Source: Tianweitania sediminis (GTDB taxonomy: Bacteria; Pseudomonadota; Alphaproteobacteria; Rhizobiales; Rhizobiaceae). Taken from it: DNA of 64,000 nucleotides. Of this stretch, positions 9,512 to 18,366 are shown piece by piece (position 1 is the stretch's first letter; each line of letters opens with the position of its first letter). The position numbers and the translations under genes are program-made. The stretch covers positions 62,001 through 126,000 of the forward strand of contig NZ_JAGIYY010000002.1 in assembly GCF_017813335.1 (NCBI RefSeq), in the 5' to 3' direction. Under the pieces are notes generated by a model, which saw nothing but the letters and a program-made list of their open reading frames with translations, ran no database searches and was not told where the DNA came from.

Positions 9512-9937
9512 TTACAACGCGGCCTGCACGCGCGCGGCGAGCTGGTGGAGGTCTTCGCGCCGATAGGGTTCGCGCGGTCCGTGTCCCCACACCGGACCGG
9601 GCCAGGCACTGTCGCCCTCCGTCCGCGCGATCACATGCACATGCAATTGCCGGACGATGTTTCCGAGTGCGCCCGTGTTGATCTTGTCGCAGCTCGTGAT
9701 CCTTTTCAGGGATTCGGCTACGAGGTTGGTTTCAAACGTCAGCATGGTCTGGTCGAGCGGCGTCAGGTCGTGAATCTCGAGAATGCCGGCACGTTGGGGA
9801 ATAAGAATCAGCCACGGCCAGCGACTGTCGTTCATCAACCGGAGTTCGCAAAGGCTGAGCCAAGCCAGGTGCTCGCTGTCCGCTTCCAAGCGCGCATCGA
9901 TCTCGAAAGCTGCTGCCGAGCGGCGCGGCGTGTCCAT
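9512..9937 (-). CDS. HIT-family protein (histidine-triad nucleotide hydrolase-like)
   Basis: 141 aa from the ATG at 9937, which has a GAGGA site 8 bases upstream; the longer frame to 10012 has none. The motif near the C terminus is QLHVHVIAR, so the first histidine of the triad is replaced by Gln, as in the branch of this family that carries WPGPVWG downstream. Probably acts on nucleoside phosphate conjugates. It is 27 bases upstream of nudC, so the two nucleotide-metabolism genes may be cotranscribed. Confidence 0.82.
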   Translation of the reverse strand: MDTPRRSAAAFEIDARLEADSEHLAWLSLCELRLMNDSRWPWLILIPQRAGILEIHDLTPLDQTMLTFETNLVAESLKRITSCDKINTGALGNIVRQLHVHVIARTEGDSAWPGPVWGHGPREPYRREDLHQLAARVQAAL

Positions 9938-10060
9938 GAAGATGTCCTCGTGAGCCCGCCACGCTACCGGGGGGCGAAGTGGCTCGCAAGGCTGGAGATT
10001 GCCATTCGGCAAATAATCCTTCTCCGCGCAGACAGGCTATTCGTCCGTTGTCCCGACCGC

Positions 10061-10089
10061 TTGCAAATGGCGTCGCAATTGCCGATATG
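10061..10089 (+). promoter_or_regulatory. Sigma70-type promoter of the SRP RNA
   Basis: TTGCAA, 17-base spacer, GATATG, then six bases to the predicted 5' end of the SRP RNA at 10096. Both the spacing and the position fit a direct promoter for the RNA gene. Confidence 0.65.
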
Positions 10090-10095
10090 AGCGAC

Positions 10096-10193
10096 GGGAG
10101 GTTGGCTGGTGGACGAGCCACTCGCCAACCGGGTCAGGTCCGGAAGGAAGCAGCCCTAACGAGCCCGGCACGGGTCATTCTCGTCAGCCTCCC
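10096..10193 (+). ncRNA. ffs: Signal recognition particle RNA, small bacterial (4.5S) type
   Basis: About 98 nt. It holds the universally conserved apical segment GGTCAGGTCCGGAAGGAAGC with the loop binding Ffh, and its ends pair (GGGAGG with CCTCCC; TTGGC with GTCAG-type closure) to form the rod. The RNA joins Ffh to target nascent membrane proteins to the translocon. Its position directly before dnaX is typical of alphaproteobacteria. The exact ends are set by the pairing. Confidence 0.93.
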
Positions 10194-10321
10194 ACCTTTG
10201 CCTCGCTTCAACGCCTGGCAGCACAAGTCGGTCGCAGAAGGGTCTGCACCGCGCCGGTCTGGACAGCGCGTCGATTCGGCCGTTTGATGAGCCGGTGGTT
10301 GCCGAGGAGCAAAGCACGTTC

Positions 10322-12139
10322 ATGAGCGAAGCGGGACAGCGACCCAGCGGCGGTTATCGCGTTCTTGCCCGCAAATACCGGCCTGCCGATTTCACCACGC
10401 TGATCGGCCAGGAGCCGATGGTCCGCACCCTCACCAACGCGTTCACAACTGGCCGCATAGCCCAGGCCTGGATGCTCACGGGTGTTCGAGGGGTCGGGAA
10501 AACCACCACCGCTCGCATTCTGGCGCGCGCCCTCAACTACCGCAGCGCATCTGTTGATCAGCCATCGGTGGATCTCGCCACGCCCGGGGAGCACTGCGAC
10601 GCCATCATGCAGGGCCGCCATGTCGATGTCATCGAGATGGATGCGGCCTCGCACACCGGCATCGATGATATCCGCGACATCATTGACCGTGTCCGCTACG
10701 CGCCGGTTTCCGCGCGCTACAAAGTGTACATCATCGACGAAGTGCACATGCTGTCGACGCAGGCCTTCAACGGCCTTTTGAAGACGCTGGAAGAGCCGCC
10801 GCCGCATGTGAAGTTCATCTTTGCAACAACCGAGATCCGCAAAGTTCCAATCACGGTGTTGTCGCGCACCCAGCGCTTCGATCTCCGCCGCGTGGATGCT
10901 GCCCTGCTGACGGAGCATCTCGCGGGCATCGCTGGCAAGGAAGACATCAGCGTCGAGCCGGAAGCTCTCGCCATGATCGCGCGCGCGGCCGAAGGATCGG
11001 TGCGCGACTCGCTGTCGATCTTCGACCAGGCCATTGCACACGGTTCCGGCACGGTGACGGCTGATGCCGTTCGCATCATGCTGGGCCTTGCCGACCGCGG
11101 CCGCATCATCGACCTGTTCGATCATGTCATGAAGGGCGATGTTGCACGCGCTCTGGCAGAACTGGGCGCGCAATATGAGACTGGTGCGGATCCGGCCACC
11201 GTCCTCACCGATCTCGCCGAATTTACGCACCTCGTCACGCGGCTGCGTTATGTGCCGGAAGCCGCGAACGACGCCTCGCTGACCGAAGCGGAGCGGGTCC
11301 GTGGCCTTCAGTTTGCCGAAACGCTGTCTGTTCGCGTGTTGTCCCGCACCTGGCAGATGCTTTTGAAGGGCATCCCGGAGGTGCAGGGCGCGGCGCGACC
11401 AATCAGCGCCGCCGAAATGGTGCTGATCCGCTTGGCTCACGCGGCGGAACTTCCAACGCTCGACGAGATCCTGAAGGGCGGAGGAACGTTGCCGGCTGCC
11501 GCGGGCAGTGGATCGCGTCCGGGCAGCGGCAGCGGTGGACCCAGCGCAGGCGCGCTTATGAGTGGCGCGTCGAGCCCAGCCGTTTCAGCCATGCGCACGA
11601 TGCCGCAAGGTGGTGGCGGCGCCCAAACCATGCGGCTGGTGGAAACAGAAAGCCAGCCTTCTACGGTGTCGCTGGCATCGGTCCCCGTGGCGCCGGCGCC
11701 TGCCGTTCCAGTGAACTCCCTGGAAGACATCGTTGCTCTGGCGGATGCCAACCGCGACATGCCGCTGAAGATCGGCGTGAAAGCGCATGTCCGGCTGGTG
11801 CGCATCGAGCCCGGTAAGCTAGAAATCAACCTGTCCGACGACGCGCCGCGTACCCTGCTTGGCGATATCCAGGCACGGCTGTCAAAATGGACGGGAACGC
11901 GCTGGCTGGTCACCGTTTCGCGCGAGGCCGGCGGTCGGACGCTCGCCGAAATCGAAAACGAGAAGCGCGAGACCGCGCTGATGGACGCCAAGGCTGACCC
12001 AGCGGTTGCCGCCATCCTCGCGAAATTTCCTGGCGCGAAGATCATCGACATTCGCATTCCGGAAGCCGCTGCCGAAGCGGAACTCGATCTGGACAACCTC
12101 CCGGTTGATCCAGGCCTCGATGACCCTGACGATCTCTAA
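10322..12139 (+). CDS. dnaX: DNA polymerase III tau/gamma subunit
   Basis: 605 aa. The ATG at 10322 is preferred over a GTG at 10295; GAGGAG lies upstream. N-terminal YRVLARKYRPADFTTLIGQE, Walker A GVRGVGKTTT (about residue 54), DEVHMLS and the sensor segment are all present. It is the clamp-loader ATPase of the replisome. The insert that normally holds a four-cysteine zinc site keeps only one Cys (GEHCDAIMQGRHVDVIEMD), as seen in rhizobial DnaX. A Gly/Ser/Pro-rich linker leads to the C-terminal polymerase-binding domain. It begins an operon with ybaB and recR. Confidence 0.93.
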   Translation: MSEAGQRPSGGYRVLARKYRPADFTTLIGQEPMVRTLTNAFTTGRIAQAWMLTGVRGVGKTTTARILARALNYRSASVDQPSVDLATPGEHCDAIMQGRHVDVIEMDAASHTGIDDIRDIIDRVRYAPVSARYKVYIIDEVHMLSTQAFNGLLKTLEEPPPHVKFIFATTEIRKVPITVLSRTQRFDLRRVDAALLTEHLAGIAGKEDISVEPEALAMIARAAEGSVRDSLSIFDQAIAHGSGTVTADAVRIMLGLADRGRIIDLFDHVMKGDVARALAELGAQYETGADPATVLTDLAEFTHLVTRLRYVPEAANDASLTEAERVRGLQFAETLSVRVLSRTWQMLLKGIPEVQGAARPISAAEMVLIRLAHAAELPTLDEILKGGGTLPAAAGSGSRPGSGSGGPSAGALMSGASSPAVSAMRTMPQGGGGAQTMRLVETESQPSTVSLASVPVAPAPAVPVNSLEDIVALADANRDMPLKIGVKAHVRLVRIEPGKLEINLSDDAPRTLLGDIQARLSKWTGTRWLVTVSREAGGRTLAEIENEKRETALMDAKADPAVAAILAKFPGAKIIDIRIPEAAAEAELDLDNLPVDPGLDDPDDL

Positions 12140-12154
12140 CCAAAGGATAGGGCA

Positions 12155-12478
12155 ATGAAAGACCTGATGGGCCTGATGAGCAAGGCCAAGGAAATGCAGT
12201 CGAAATTTCAGATCATGCAGGAGGAGATGGCCAACATCGAGGCAACCGGCCAGTCCGGTGGCGGTCTCGTGTCGGTGACGCTGTCCGGCAAGTCGGAAAT
12301 GAAGGCCCTGAAGATCGATCCGTCGCTCTTCAAGGAAGACGAGGTCGAAATTCTGGAAGACCTGATCCTGGCCGCGCACAACGATGCCCGTGCCAAGGTC
12401 GAGGCGATGACTCAGGAAAAAACCCGCGAACTGACAGCCGGCCTTCCTTTGCCGCCCGGCATGAAGCTGCCTTTCTGA
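12155..12478 (+). CDS. ybaB: YbaB/EbfC-family nucleoid-associated protein
   Basis: 107 aa. [20 protein letters not shown] is the typical N-terminal helix, followed by [20 protein letters not shown] and the C-terminal [12 protein letters not shown] tail. It forms small DNA-binding dimers. It sits 15 bases after dnaX and before recR, the classic dnaX-ybaB-recR order, with an AGGATAGGG ribosome site. Confidence 0.94.
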   Translation: MKDLMGLMSKAKEMQSKFQIMQEEMANIEATGQSGGGLVSVTLSGKSEMKALKIDPSLFKEDEVEILEDLILAAHNDARAKVEAMTQEKTRELTAGLPLPPGMKLPF

Positions 12479-12501
12479 TCGGCGGAACGCATTCAGCCGC
12501 C

Positions 12502-13107
12502 ATGTCGAAGCGCATCGCAGGACCTGAGATCGAGAAGCTCATCCAGCTTCTGGCGAAAGTGCCGGGGCTTGGACCGCGCTCGGCTCGTCGCGCCGCCTTG
12601 CACCTGATCAAGAAAAAGGACCAGCTGCTTGGTCCCCTGACGCTTGCCATGGGCGATGCGCTGCAAAAGGTGCGGGTCTGCTCGACCTGCGGCAACATCG
12701 ACACGGCCGATCCCTGCACGATCTGCACGGATCCGCGGCGGGACACCGCAACGATCATCGTGGTAGAGGATGTGTCTGACCTGTGGGCGCTGGAGCGCGC
12801 AGGGGCGATGAACGCGCAATTTCATGTTCTCGGCGGCACGCTTTCACCCCTCGACGGGGTCGGCCCGGACGATCTCAACATTGCCGGCCTGGTCACACGA
12901 GTGGTCGACGGGAGCGTCAACGAGGTGATCATCGCTGTCAACGCGACGGTAGAAGGGCAGACCACGGCTCATTATCTGACCGATCAGCTCGCCGACATGA
13001 GCGTCAAGATCACCCGCCTGGCGCATGGTGTTCCGGTTGGCGGCGAGCTTGACTACCTGGATGAAGGCACGCTGACGGCGGCCTTGCGATCACGAACGGC
13101 TTTTTGA
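12502..13107 (+). CDS. recR: Recombination mediator protein RecR
   Basis: 201 aa. The N-terminal helix-hairpin-helix ([19 protein letters not shown]) is followed by a four-cysteine zinc finger ([18 protein letters not shown]) and a Toprim domain ([30 protein letters not shown]). RecR works with RecF and RecO to load RecA at gaps. It is the third gene of the dnaX operon, and its stop overlaps the start of the next gene. Confidence 0.95.
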   Translation: MSKRIAGPEIEKLIQLLAKVPGLGPRSARRAALHLIKKKDQLLGPLTLAMGDALQKVRVCSTCGNIDTADPCTICTDPRRDTATIIVVEDVSDLWALERAGAMNAQFHVLGGTLSPLDGVGPDDLNIAGLVTRVVDGSVNEVIIAVNATVEGQTTAHYLTDQLADMSVKITRLAHGVPVGGELDYLDEGTLTAALRSRTAF

Positions 13108-14342
13108 TGCGAACGATCCGTCACCTGGCTCTGATCGTCCTTTTCCTTGTCGGTCTCGGCGGGCCTGTTGTGGCGCAGTCGGTGGAGCGGCAATTCCAGG
13201 CCTGGCTGCAAAACGACCTGTGGCCGGAAGCAGCGGCGAACGGCGTGTCGCGCGCAACGTTCGATGCTGCATTCAAGGGTGTTACGCCCAATCTGGAACT
13301 GCCGGATCTCGTGCTGCCGGGTGAAAAGCCCGGCGGCGACGCGAAACAGCGCCAGGCGGAATTCGGATCGCCGGGCGCGTATTTCGCAGAAAAGACCCTT
13401 GGCGCGGTTGTGGCCGGCGGACAGGCGCGGGCGCGCGAACACGGACGCGTGCTGGACATGGTGGAAAAGCATTTCGGTGTGCCCCGCGGCATCGTTGTTG
13501 CGATCTGGGGACGCGAGTCCGGTTTTGGCCGCGCAAAGATCCCGCACGACGCATTTCAGGTTCTCGGCACGAAAGCATTCCTTGCCACGCGCAAGGAACT
13601 GTTCCGCAAGGAAGTGCTTGCTGCCCTTCAGGTGGTGGAGCGGGGCTGGGCGTCTCGTTCGGCAATGAAGTCGTCCTGGGCCGGCGCGCTGGGCCAGCCG
13701 CAATTCCTGCCTTCCTCTCTCCTGGAGAACGCCGTCGACATGGACGGGGATGGCCGCCGCGACATCTGGAACTCGGTGCCCGACACGCTTGGTTCGATCG
13801 CGAACTACCTCGCCGATCATGGCTGGGTGAAGGGGCGCGACTGGGGGTTCGAGGTGTCTGTGCCTGCAGCCCTGTCCTGTGCCCTCGAAGGACCGGACCG
13901 CGGCAAGTCGATCAGCGAATGGGCGAAGGACGGCGTGACCCGCGTCAGCGGCAAGCCGTTTCCGAAGGCGGAACTCGATCGGGAGGGTTTCCTGCTGATG
14001 CCCGCCGGTCGCAACGGGCCGGCCTTCATTGTCACGCCGAACTTCTATGTGCTGAAGGACTACAACACGAGCGACCTTTACGCCCTGTTCGTCGGCAACG
14101 CCGCTGATCGGATTGCACATGGCGGGCGCGCTTTCCAGGGCAAGTGGGGCGCTGTGGACAAGCTGCTTCGCTCCGACGTTGCTGCCCTGCAGCGCGGGCT
14201 GGAAGGTCAAGGCTTCGATGTCGGTGGCGCAGATGGGTTGCCGGGCTACAAGACCCGGCGCTCCATAGGAGAATGGCAGGCCCGCCGGGGCCAGGCGCCG
14301 ACCTGCTTTCCGAGTGCTGCGCTGATTAAAGCCCTGCGTTGA
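13107..14342 (+). CDS. Lytic murein transglycosylase, MltB-like, with peptidoglycan-binding domain
   Basis: 411 aa. The ATG at 13107 forms TGATG with the recR stop. Signal peptide ([20 protein letters not shown]) and an SLT_2 domain with the catalytic Glu in AIWGRESGFG, then GQPQFLPSSLLENAVDMDGD and WNSVPDTLGSIANYL. The C-terminal ~60 residues look like a peptidoglycan-binding domain (LQRGLEGQGFDVGGADGLPG). It cleaves glycan strands in the periplasm to give 1,6-anhydro ends. No lipobox is seen. The 3' end overlaps the convergent permease gene by 17 bases. Confidence 0.9.
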   Translation: MRTIRHLALIVLFLVGLGGPVVAQSVERQFQAWLQNDLWPEAAANGVSRATFDAAFKGVTPNLELPDLVLPGEKPGGDAKQRQAEFGSPGAYFAEKTLGAVVAGGQARAREHGRVLDMVEKHFGVPRGIVVAIWGRESGFGRAKIPHDAFQVLGTKAFLATRKELFRKEVLAALQVVERGWASRSAMKSSWAGALGQPQFLPSSLLENAVDMDGDGRRDIWNSVPDTLGSIANYLADHGWVKGRDWGFEVSVPAALSCALEGPDRGKSISEWAKDGVTRVSGKPFPKAELDREGFLLMPAGRNGPAFIVTPNFYVLKDYNTSDLYALFVGNAADRIAHGGRAFQGKWGAVDKLLRSDVAALQRGLEGQGFDVGGADGLPGYKTRRSIGEWQARRGQAPTCFPSAALIKALR

Positions 14343-15498
14343 CGGGCGTTTCCACCGGCGGCGGGAGCTCTTCCTCGCGCTCGATGGTTTGCTGCGCGGC
14401 CAGGAAATTTCCCATAGCCTGCAGGGAAACGAAGTTGTCGCAGAAGACCTTGATCACCACCAAAAGCGGCACTGCAATCAGGGCGCCGACGAGACCCCAT
14501 AGCCACGACCAGAAGGCAACGGCGATGAAGATCGCGACGGCGTTGAGTTCGAGCCGCCGTCCCACAACCAGGGGGGTGATGAACTGTCCTTCCATGGTGT
14601 TGCAGAACAACACGAAAGCAGGCGCCAAAAGCGCATAACTCATGGAATCGAAGGTCACCACCGCGATCACTGCGACCACCGACATGGTGACCAGCGCACC
14701 GATATAGGGCAGGAAGTTCAACAGGGCGGCCATGACGCCCCAAAGAACAGGGTTTGGAACCCCGATCACCCACAAGCCAGTTCCGATGCAAACACCTAGG
14801 CCCCAGTTGATGATGGCAATGGTCAGCAGGTAGTGGGAGATTTCCCGCTCCACGTCGTAAACCACGCGCAACGCGCGTTTCTTGTCCGACATGCGGCCGA
14901 AAGACTGGACGATCTTCTCGTAAAACATCGTGCCGGACGCCAAAAGGAAGATGGCGAGCACCAGAGTGATGCCGATTGTTGTGGCGCCGGACAGAAGCGT
15001 GCCTGCCGCGCGGTTGATGACACCCGGTTGTGCGACGGCCACCTGCTCGATGTCGGGATCGGTGACCCCGCCGGTCACGCGGTCGAATTGGCTGAGAACC
15101 TCGTTCAAACGCTCCATTGGGCGCTGCAATTGTTGCAACCGCTCCGTCAGCGTGCGGCCGATGGATGGCGCATCCGACACCAGCGAAATGGCGGGGCCAC
15201 TGATCATGTACGCGAGCAGGCCAACCACAGAAGCAAACGCAAGAACAAGAAGAGTGGCCGAAAGCGGGGAGGGGATGCCGCGCTTGCGCAGGAAGCGGAC
15301 GATCGGCGTCAAGGTCATCGCGACCAGGAATGCCAACACAACCGGCATGAAAAAGTCGCGTGCGAAGTAAAGTCCATAGAAGGTGAGGATCAAAAACAAG
15401 CCGGTGATCAGCTTGCGGAGCCTCGTCAGATCGCTCGACGCGCTTGCGGCAATCGACACCTCGGCTGGTGCAATCGCGCCGCCCGTCGTCTTGTTCAT
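14326..15498 (-). CDS. AI-2E family (PerM/TqsA-like) membrane transporter
   Basis: 390 aa with about seven to eight hydrophobic helices: two near residues 30-75, one around 85-105, a soluble stretch to ~165, then five to the end. NFLPYIGALVT and NTMEGQFITPLVVGRRLELNAV are conserved PerM-family segments. Family members export autoinducer-2 or act as Na+/H+ antiporters; the substrate here is unknown. The poorly conserved, Glu/Pro-rich C-terminal tail is the part overlapping the transglycosylase gene on the other strand. Confidence 0.85.
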   Translation of the reverse strand: MNKTTGGAIAPAEVSIAASASSDLTRLRKLITGLFLILTFYGLYFARDFFMPVVLAFLVAMTLTPIVRFLRKRGIPSPLSATLLVLAFASVVGLLAYMISGPAISLVSDAPSIGRTLTERLQQLQRPMERLNEVLSQFDRVTGGVTDPDIEQVAVAQPGVINRAAGTLLSGATTIGITLVLAIFLLASGTMFYEKIVQSFGRMSDKKRALRVVYDVEREISHYLLTIAIINWGLGVCIGTGLWVIGVPNPVLWGVMAALLNFLPYIGALVTMSVVAVIAVVTFDSMSYALLAPAFVLFCNTMEGQFITPLVVGRRLELNAVAIFIAVAFWSWLWGLVGALIAVPLLVVIKVFCDNFVSLQAMGNFLAAQQTIEREEELPPPVETPVNAGL

Positions 15499-15514
15499 GG
15501 GTGCCCCCGAGTCG

Positions 15515-15541
15515 AAAAAAGCCGGAGCGGATGCTCCAGCC
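15515..15541 (-). terminator. Intrinsic terminator after the luciferase-like gene pair
   Basis: On the minus strand GGAGC-ATCC-GCTCC with flanking GC pairs is followed by TTTTTT. It sits between the end of the LLM gene (15590) and the start of the AI-2E gene, isolating the two transcripts. Confidence 0.65.
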
Positions 15542-15589
15542 TCGCTTAACGCTCTGGGTGCGCGCCGGTTCCTCCGGCCTCAGCCTCGA

Positions 15590-16615
15590 TTAAGCCGCAG
15601 CTGAAAAGCCAGCCAAAGCTTCGCTCAGCAGGGTAAAAGATCGCTTGCGGGCCTGGTGGTCGTGGATCATGGCCGTGACCATCAGTTCGTCCGCGCCGGT
15701 GCGGTTCAAGAACGCCTCGACGCCTCGGCGCACGGTGTCGGGCGAGCCAACAACAGCAGCGGACAGCGCATGATCAAGCATCATCCGCCCTCCCGCGTCG
15801 ATTTGGCTTTCATAATCGCGCACCGGCGCCGGAAGCAGCCCCGGGCGACCTGACCTCAGGTTCACGAACGACTGCTGCTGCGAGGAAAACAGGAAGCGCG
15901 CTTCGTCATCCGTGTCGGCCACAACCACATTCAGCCCAAGCATGAGATACGGCGCTTTAAGCGCATGTTCCGAAGGATGTTCCGCGGGCTGGAAGCGGGA
16001 GCGATAGATCGCAATCGCGTTGTCCAGTTCTGCTGGAGCGAAGTGCGAAGCAAAGGCATAAGGGAGACCGAGCATGGCGGCCAATTGTGCACCATAAAGG
16101 CTCGAGCCGAGGATCCAGACCGGAACATCGAGCCCCGCACCAGGAACAGCCTGCACGCGCTGCCCCTCCTGCACAGGCTGGAAATAGCCCATCAGTTCCA
16201 CGACGTCGTTCGGGAAACTGTCGACCCCGTTCTCCAGGTTGCGGCGCAGCGCCCGTGCGGTCAGCATGTCCGTACCCGGGGCGCGGCCAAGGCCAAGGTC
16301 GATGCGGTCAGGGTAGAGCGCGGCGAGCGTGCCAAACTGTTCCGCAATCACCAGCGGCGCGTGGTTTGGAAGCATGATGCCACCTGCGCCCACCCTTATG
16401 CGGCTGGTGCCGCCGGCGATGTGCCCGATCACCACGGAGGTCGCGGCACTGGCGATGCCCGGCATGTTGTGATGCTCGGCCAGCCAATAGCGGTGGTAAC
16501 CCAGCGCCTCGACATGCCGCGCAAGATCAAGTGAGTTCTGGAGCGACTGGCGGGCGGTGCTGCCAGACGGAACGGGTGAAAGGTCGAGAACGGAGAAAAG
16601 AGCCATGTTGCTCAT
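15590..16615 (-). CDS. LLM-class (luciferase-like) flavin-dependent oxidoreductase
   Basis: 341 aa TIM-barrel monooxygenase. [60 protein letters not shown] and [11 protein letters not shown] are typical of the YhbW/MsnO8 branch that uses reduced FMN. The substrate is unknown. Start options are ATG 16615 (MSNMALFSV) and ATG 16606; the open frame reaches 16966, but that part overlaps the preceding gene. It follows the next LLM gene by 56 bases, so the two form an operon. Confidence 0.85.
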   Translation of the reverse strand: MSNMALFSVLDLSPVPSGSTARQSLQNSLDLARHVEALGYHRYWLAEHHNMPGIASAATSVVIGHIAGGTSRIRVGAGGIMLPNHAPLVIAEQFGTLAALYPDRIDLGLGRAPGTDMLTARALRRNLENGVDSFPNDVVELMGYFQPVQEGQRVQAVPGAGLDVPVWILGSSLYGAQLAAMLGLPYAFASHFAPAELDNAIAIYRSRFQPAEHPSEHALKAPYLMLGLNVVVADTDDEARFLFSSQQQSFVNLRSGRPGLLPAPVRDYESQIDAGGRMMLDHALSAAVVGSPDTVRRGVEAFLNRTGADELMVTAMIHDHQARKRSFTLLSEALAGFSAAA

Positions 16616-16671
16616 ATAGGTGGCCAAAACTTCTTCACCAAGACGGGCGCGCCGGCAGAAGTGGCGGACCT

Positions 16672-17709
16672 TCAGCGCGATGCCGCAAGCGCCTTTCTGA
16701 CCTCCGGCGCCACCCTGGTTCCAAAGAGCTCGATCGACTTCATGATTTGATGGTGCGGCATCGGTCCGATCGCCATCTGGATCAAGAAGCGGTCGAACTT
16801 GAACAAGGCATGGTTGGCCAGGATCTTGTCCACCACTTCGGCCGGGCTTCCGACGAACGCTGCGCCACGCGGGCTCCGAGCTGCCTCGAAATGCGCGCGG
16901 TTGGTTGGTCCCCAACCCCGCTCGCGGCCGATCCGGTTCATCACCTCGGCCTGGGCGGGATACCATTCATCGCCTGCGGCCTGAGAGGTTTCGGCGACAT
17001 AGCCATGAACGTTGATGCTTGTGGGAAGGGCAGCTGGGTCATGGCCGGCGCGCTGCGCGGCCTGCCGGTACAGCGAAAACAAAGGGGCAAACCGCGCCGG
17101 CTCGCCGCCAATGATGGCCAGCGCCAAAGGCAGGCCGAGCACGCCGGCACGGGCGACGGATTCCGGCGTGCCGCCCACAGCAATCCAGACGGGCAGCTTT
17201 TCCTGAAGCGGGCGGGGATAAACGCCACGGCCTGGGATGGATGGCCGCATGGTCCCTTCCCAATGGACCTCCACCGTGTCGCGCAGCTTCAAGAGAAGCT
17301 CTAGCTTTTCGGAAAACAAGGCATCGTAGTCTTCGAGTGCATAGCCGAACAGCGGAAACGATTCGATGAAGGAGCCACGTCCTGCCATGATCTCGGCGCG
17401 GCCTTGCGACAGCAGATCCAACGTTGCGAACTGCTGAAAGACGCGCACCGGATCGTCGGATGACAGGACGGTGACAGCGCTGCTGAGGCGGATCGTTTTC
17501 GTTCGACTGGCAGCCGCTGCCAGGATGACGGCCGGAGCTGAGGCAGCATAGTCCGGACGATGGTGTTCGCCCAAGCCGAACACATCGAGGCCGAGTTGAT
17601 CCGCAAGTTCGATTTCCTCGAGGAGGTTCTTCAGCCGCTCGGCCGGCGCTGTACCCGTGTTGGCGCGAAGCGGGTCGACATCCGCGAAAGTGTAGAGTCC
17701 GAACTGCAT
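16672..17709 (-). CDS. LLM-class flavin-dependent oxidoreductase
   Basis: 345 aa from the ATG at 17709, which has AGGAG 7-8 bases upstream; the longer frame to 17802 lacks a site. It begins [13 protein letters not shown] and has [37 protein letters not shown] and [18 protein letters not shown], all typical of luciferase-like FMN-dependent monooxygenases. It is only distantly similar to the downstream gene, so this is a two-gene operon of different LLM branches rather than a recent duplication. Confidence 0.86.
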   Translation of the reverse strand: MQFGLYTFADVDPLRANTGTAPAERLKNLLEEIELADQLGLDVFGLGEHHRPDYAASAPAVILAAAASRTKTIRLSSAVTVLSSDDPVRVFQQFATLDLLSQGRAEIMAGRGSFIESFPLFGYALEDYDALFSEKLELLLKLRDTVEVHWEGTMRPSIPGRGVYPRPLQEKLPVWIAVGGTPESVARAGVLGLPLALAIIGGEPARFAPLFSLYRQAAQRAGHDPAALPTSINVHGYVAETSQAAGDEWYPAQAEVMNRIGRERGWGPTNRAHFEAARSPRGAAFVGSPAEVVDKILANHALFKFDRFLIQMAIGPMPHHQIMKSIELFGTRVAPEVRKALAASR

Positions 17710-17910
17710 CGATGATCTCCTGGCTCCCGTTGATCTACGAACTGGCTTGGCGGCATGCCAGAGCCGCCCGTTGAACAGTGCTTCTCGGGTTCCAATAAGC
17801 ACGGGATTGTCTCACTGTGGCGAAAAAGCCCCGTTCAGGTCTTGAAAGTCCAGCCGCAAATCCTCATTACATCGCCATCCCCAAGATCTGACTATGGAGA
17901 GGCGGCGGCA

Positions 17911-18315
17911 TTGGCGCGCTTTAAGGAACAAGATTTCAACGATCGTCAAAAGGCTGCGAACGAAGCCAAGAAGGCTATGCTCGAGCGCTTCAAAGCCAAG
18001 CCTGCCGAAGACGATCCGGCGGTTCAGGCTCGCAAGGCCGAACGGCAGGCGATTGTGGAAGCGCGCGCGAAGCGCGAAGAAGAGAAAGCGCGGCTGAAGC
18101 AAGAGCGCGAGGCACAGGAAGCAGCCGAGCGCGCGGCGCGTGAAGCGGCGGAAGCGGAAGCCCAGCGGCTGGCTGAAGAAGAAGCCCAACGCGAAGCGCT
18201 GGCCAAGGCGGAAGCCGAAAAAGACCAGATCGCGCGGCTGCTGGCGGACGAAGCCGAGCGCAAGGCCAAGCGCGATGCGCGCTACGCCGCACGCAAGGCA
18301 CGCACCCACCGCTGA
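17911..18315 (+). CDS. DUF6481-family coiled-coil protein
   Basis: 134 aa, proposed to start at TTG 17911 because relatives start with a short M-x-[RF]-[FK]KE segment and a GGAGAGG site lies 8 bases upstream. The open frame reaches back to 17755 but that part looks non-coding. MARFKEQDFNDRQKAANEAK is followed by ~90 residues almost entirely of A, E, K, R and Q, a long single charged helix. The family is common in Hyphomicrobiales and has no established function; no signal peptide or membrane helix is present. Confidence 0.75.
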   Translation: MARFKEQDFNDRQKAANEAKKAMLERFKAKPAEDDPAVQARKAERQAIVEARAKREEEKARLKQEREAQEAAERAAREAAEAEAQRLAEEEAQREALAKAEAEKDQIARLLADEAERKAKRDARYAARKARTHR

Positions 18316-18335
18316 CGCGCGGCAGCTGAAACAAG

Positions 18336-18364
18336 AAAAAGGCGGCCCTGGGGCCGCCTTTTTT
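18336..18364. terminator. Bidirectional intrinsic terminator
   Basis: AAAAAGGCGGCC-CTGG-GGCCGCCTTTTTT, a 7-bp GC stem with A and T runs. It lies between the convergent DUF6481 gene and rmuC. Confidence 0.88.
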
Positions 18365-18366
18365 GC

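Noticed and set aside
10208-11440. 410-aa minus-strand open frame opposite dnaX
   Set aside because: Antisense shadow of a well-supported gene; His/Arg-rich composition typical of such shadows. It also crosses no ribosome site.
13053-14210. 385-aa open frame on the minus strand opposite the lytic transglycosylase
   Set aside because: It is a high-GC antisense shadow; the plus-strand gene has signal peptide and catalytic motifs, and the shadow has no recognisable protein pattern.
16606-16966. N-terminal extension of the first LLM monooxygenase to 16966
   Set aside because: It overlaps the coding part of the upstream LLM gene, and the TIM-barrel start is at MSNMALFSV.
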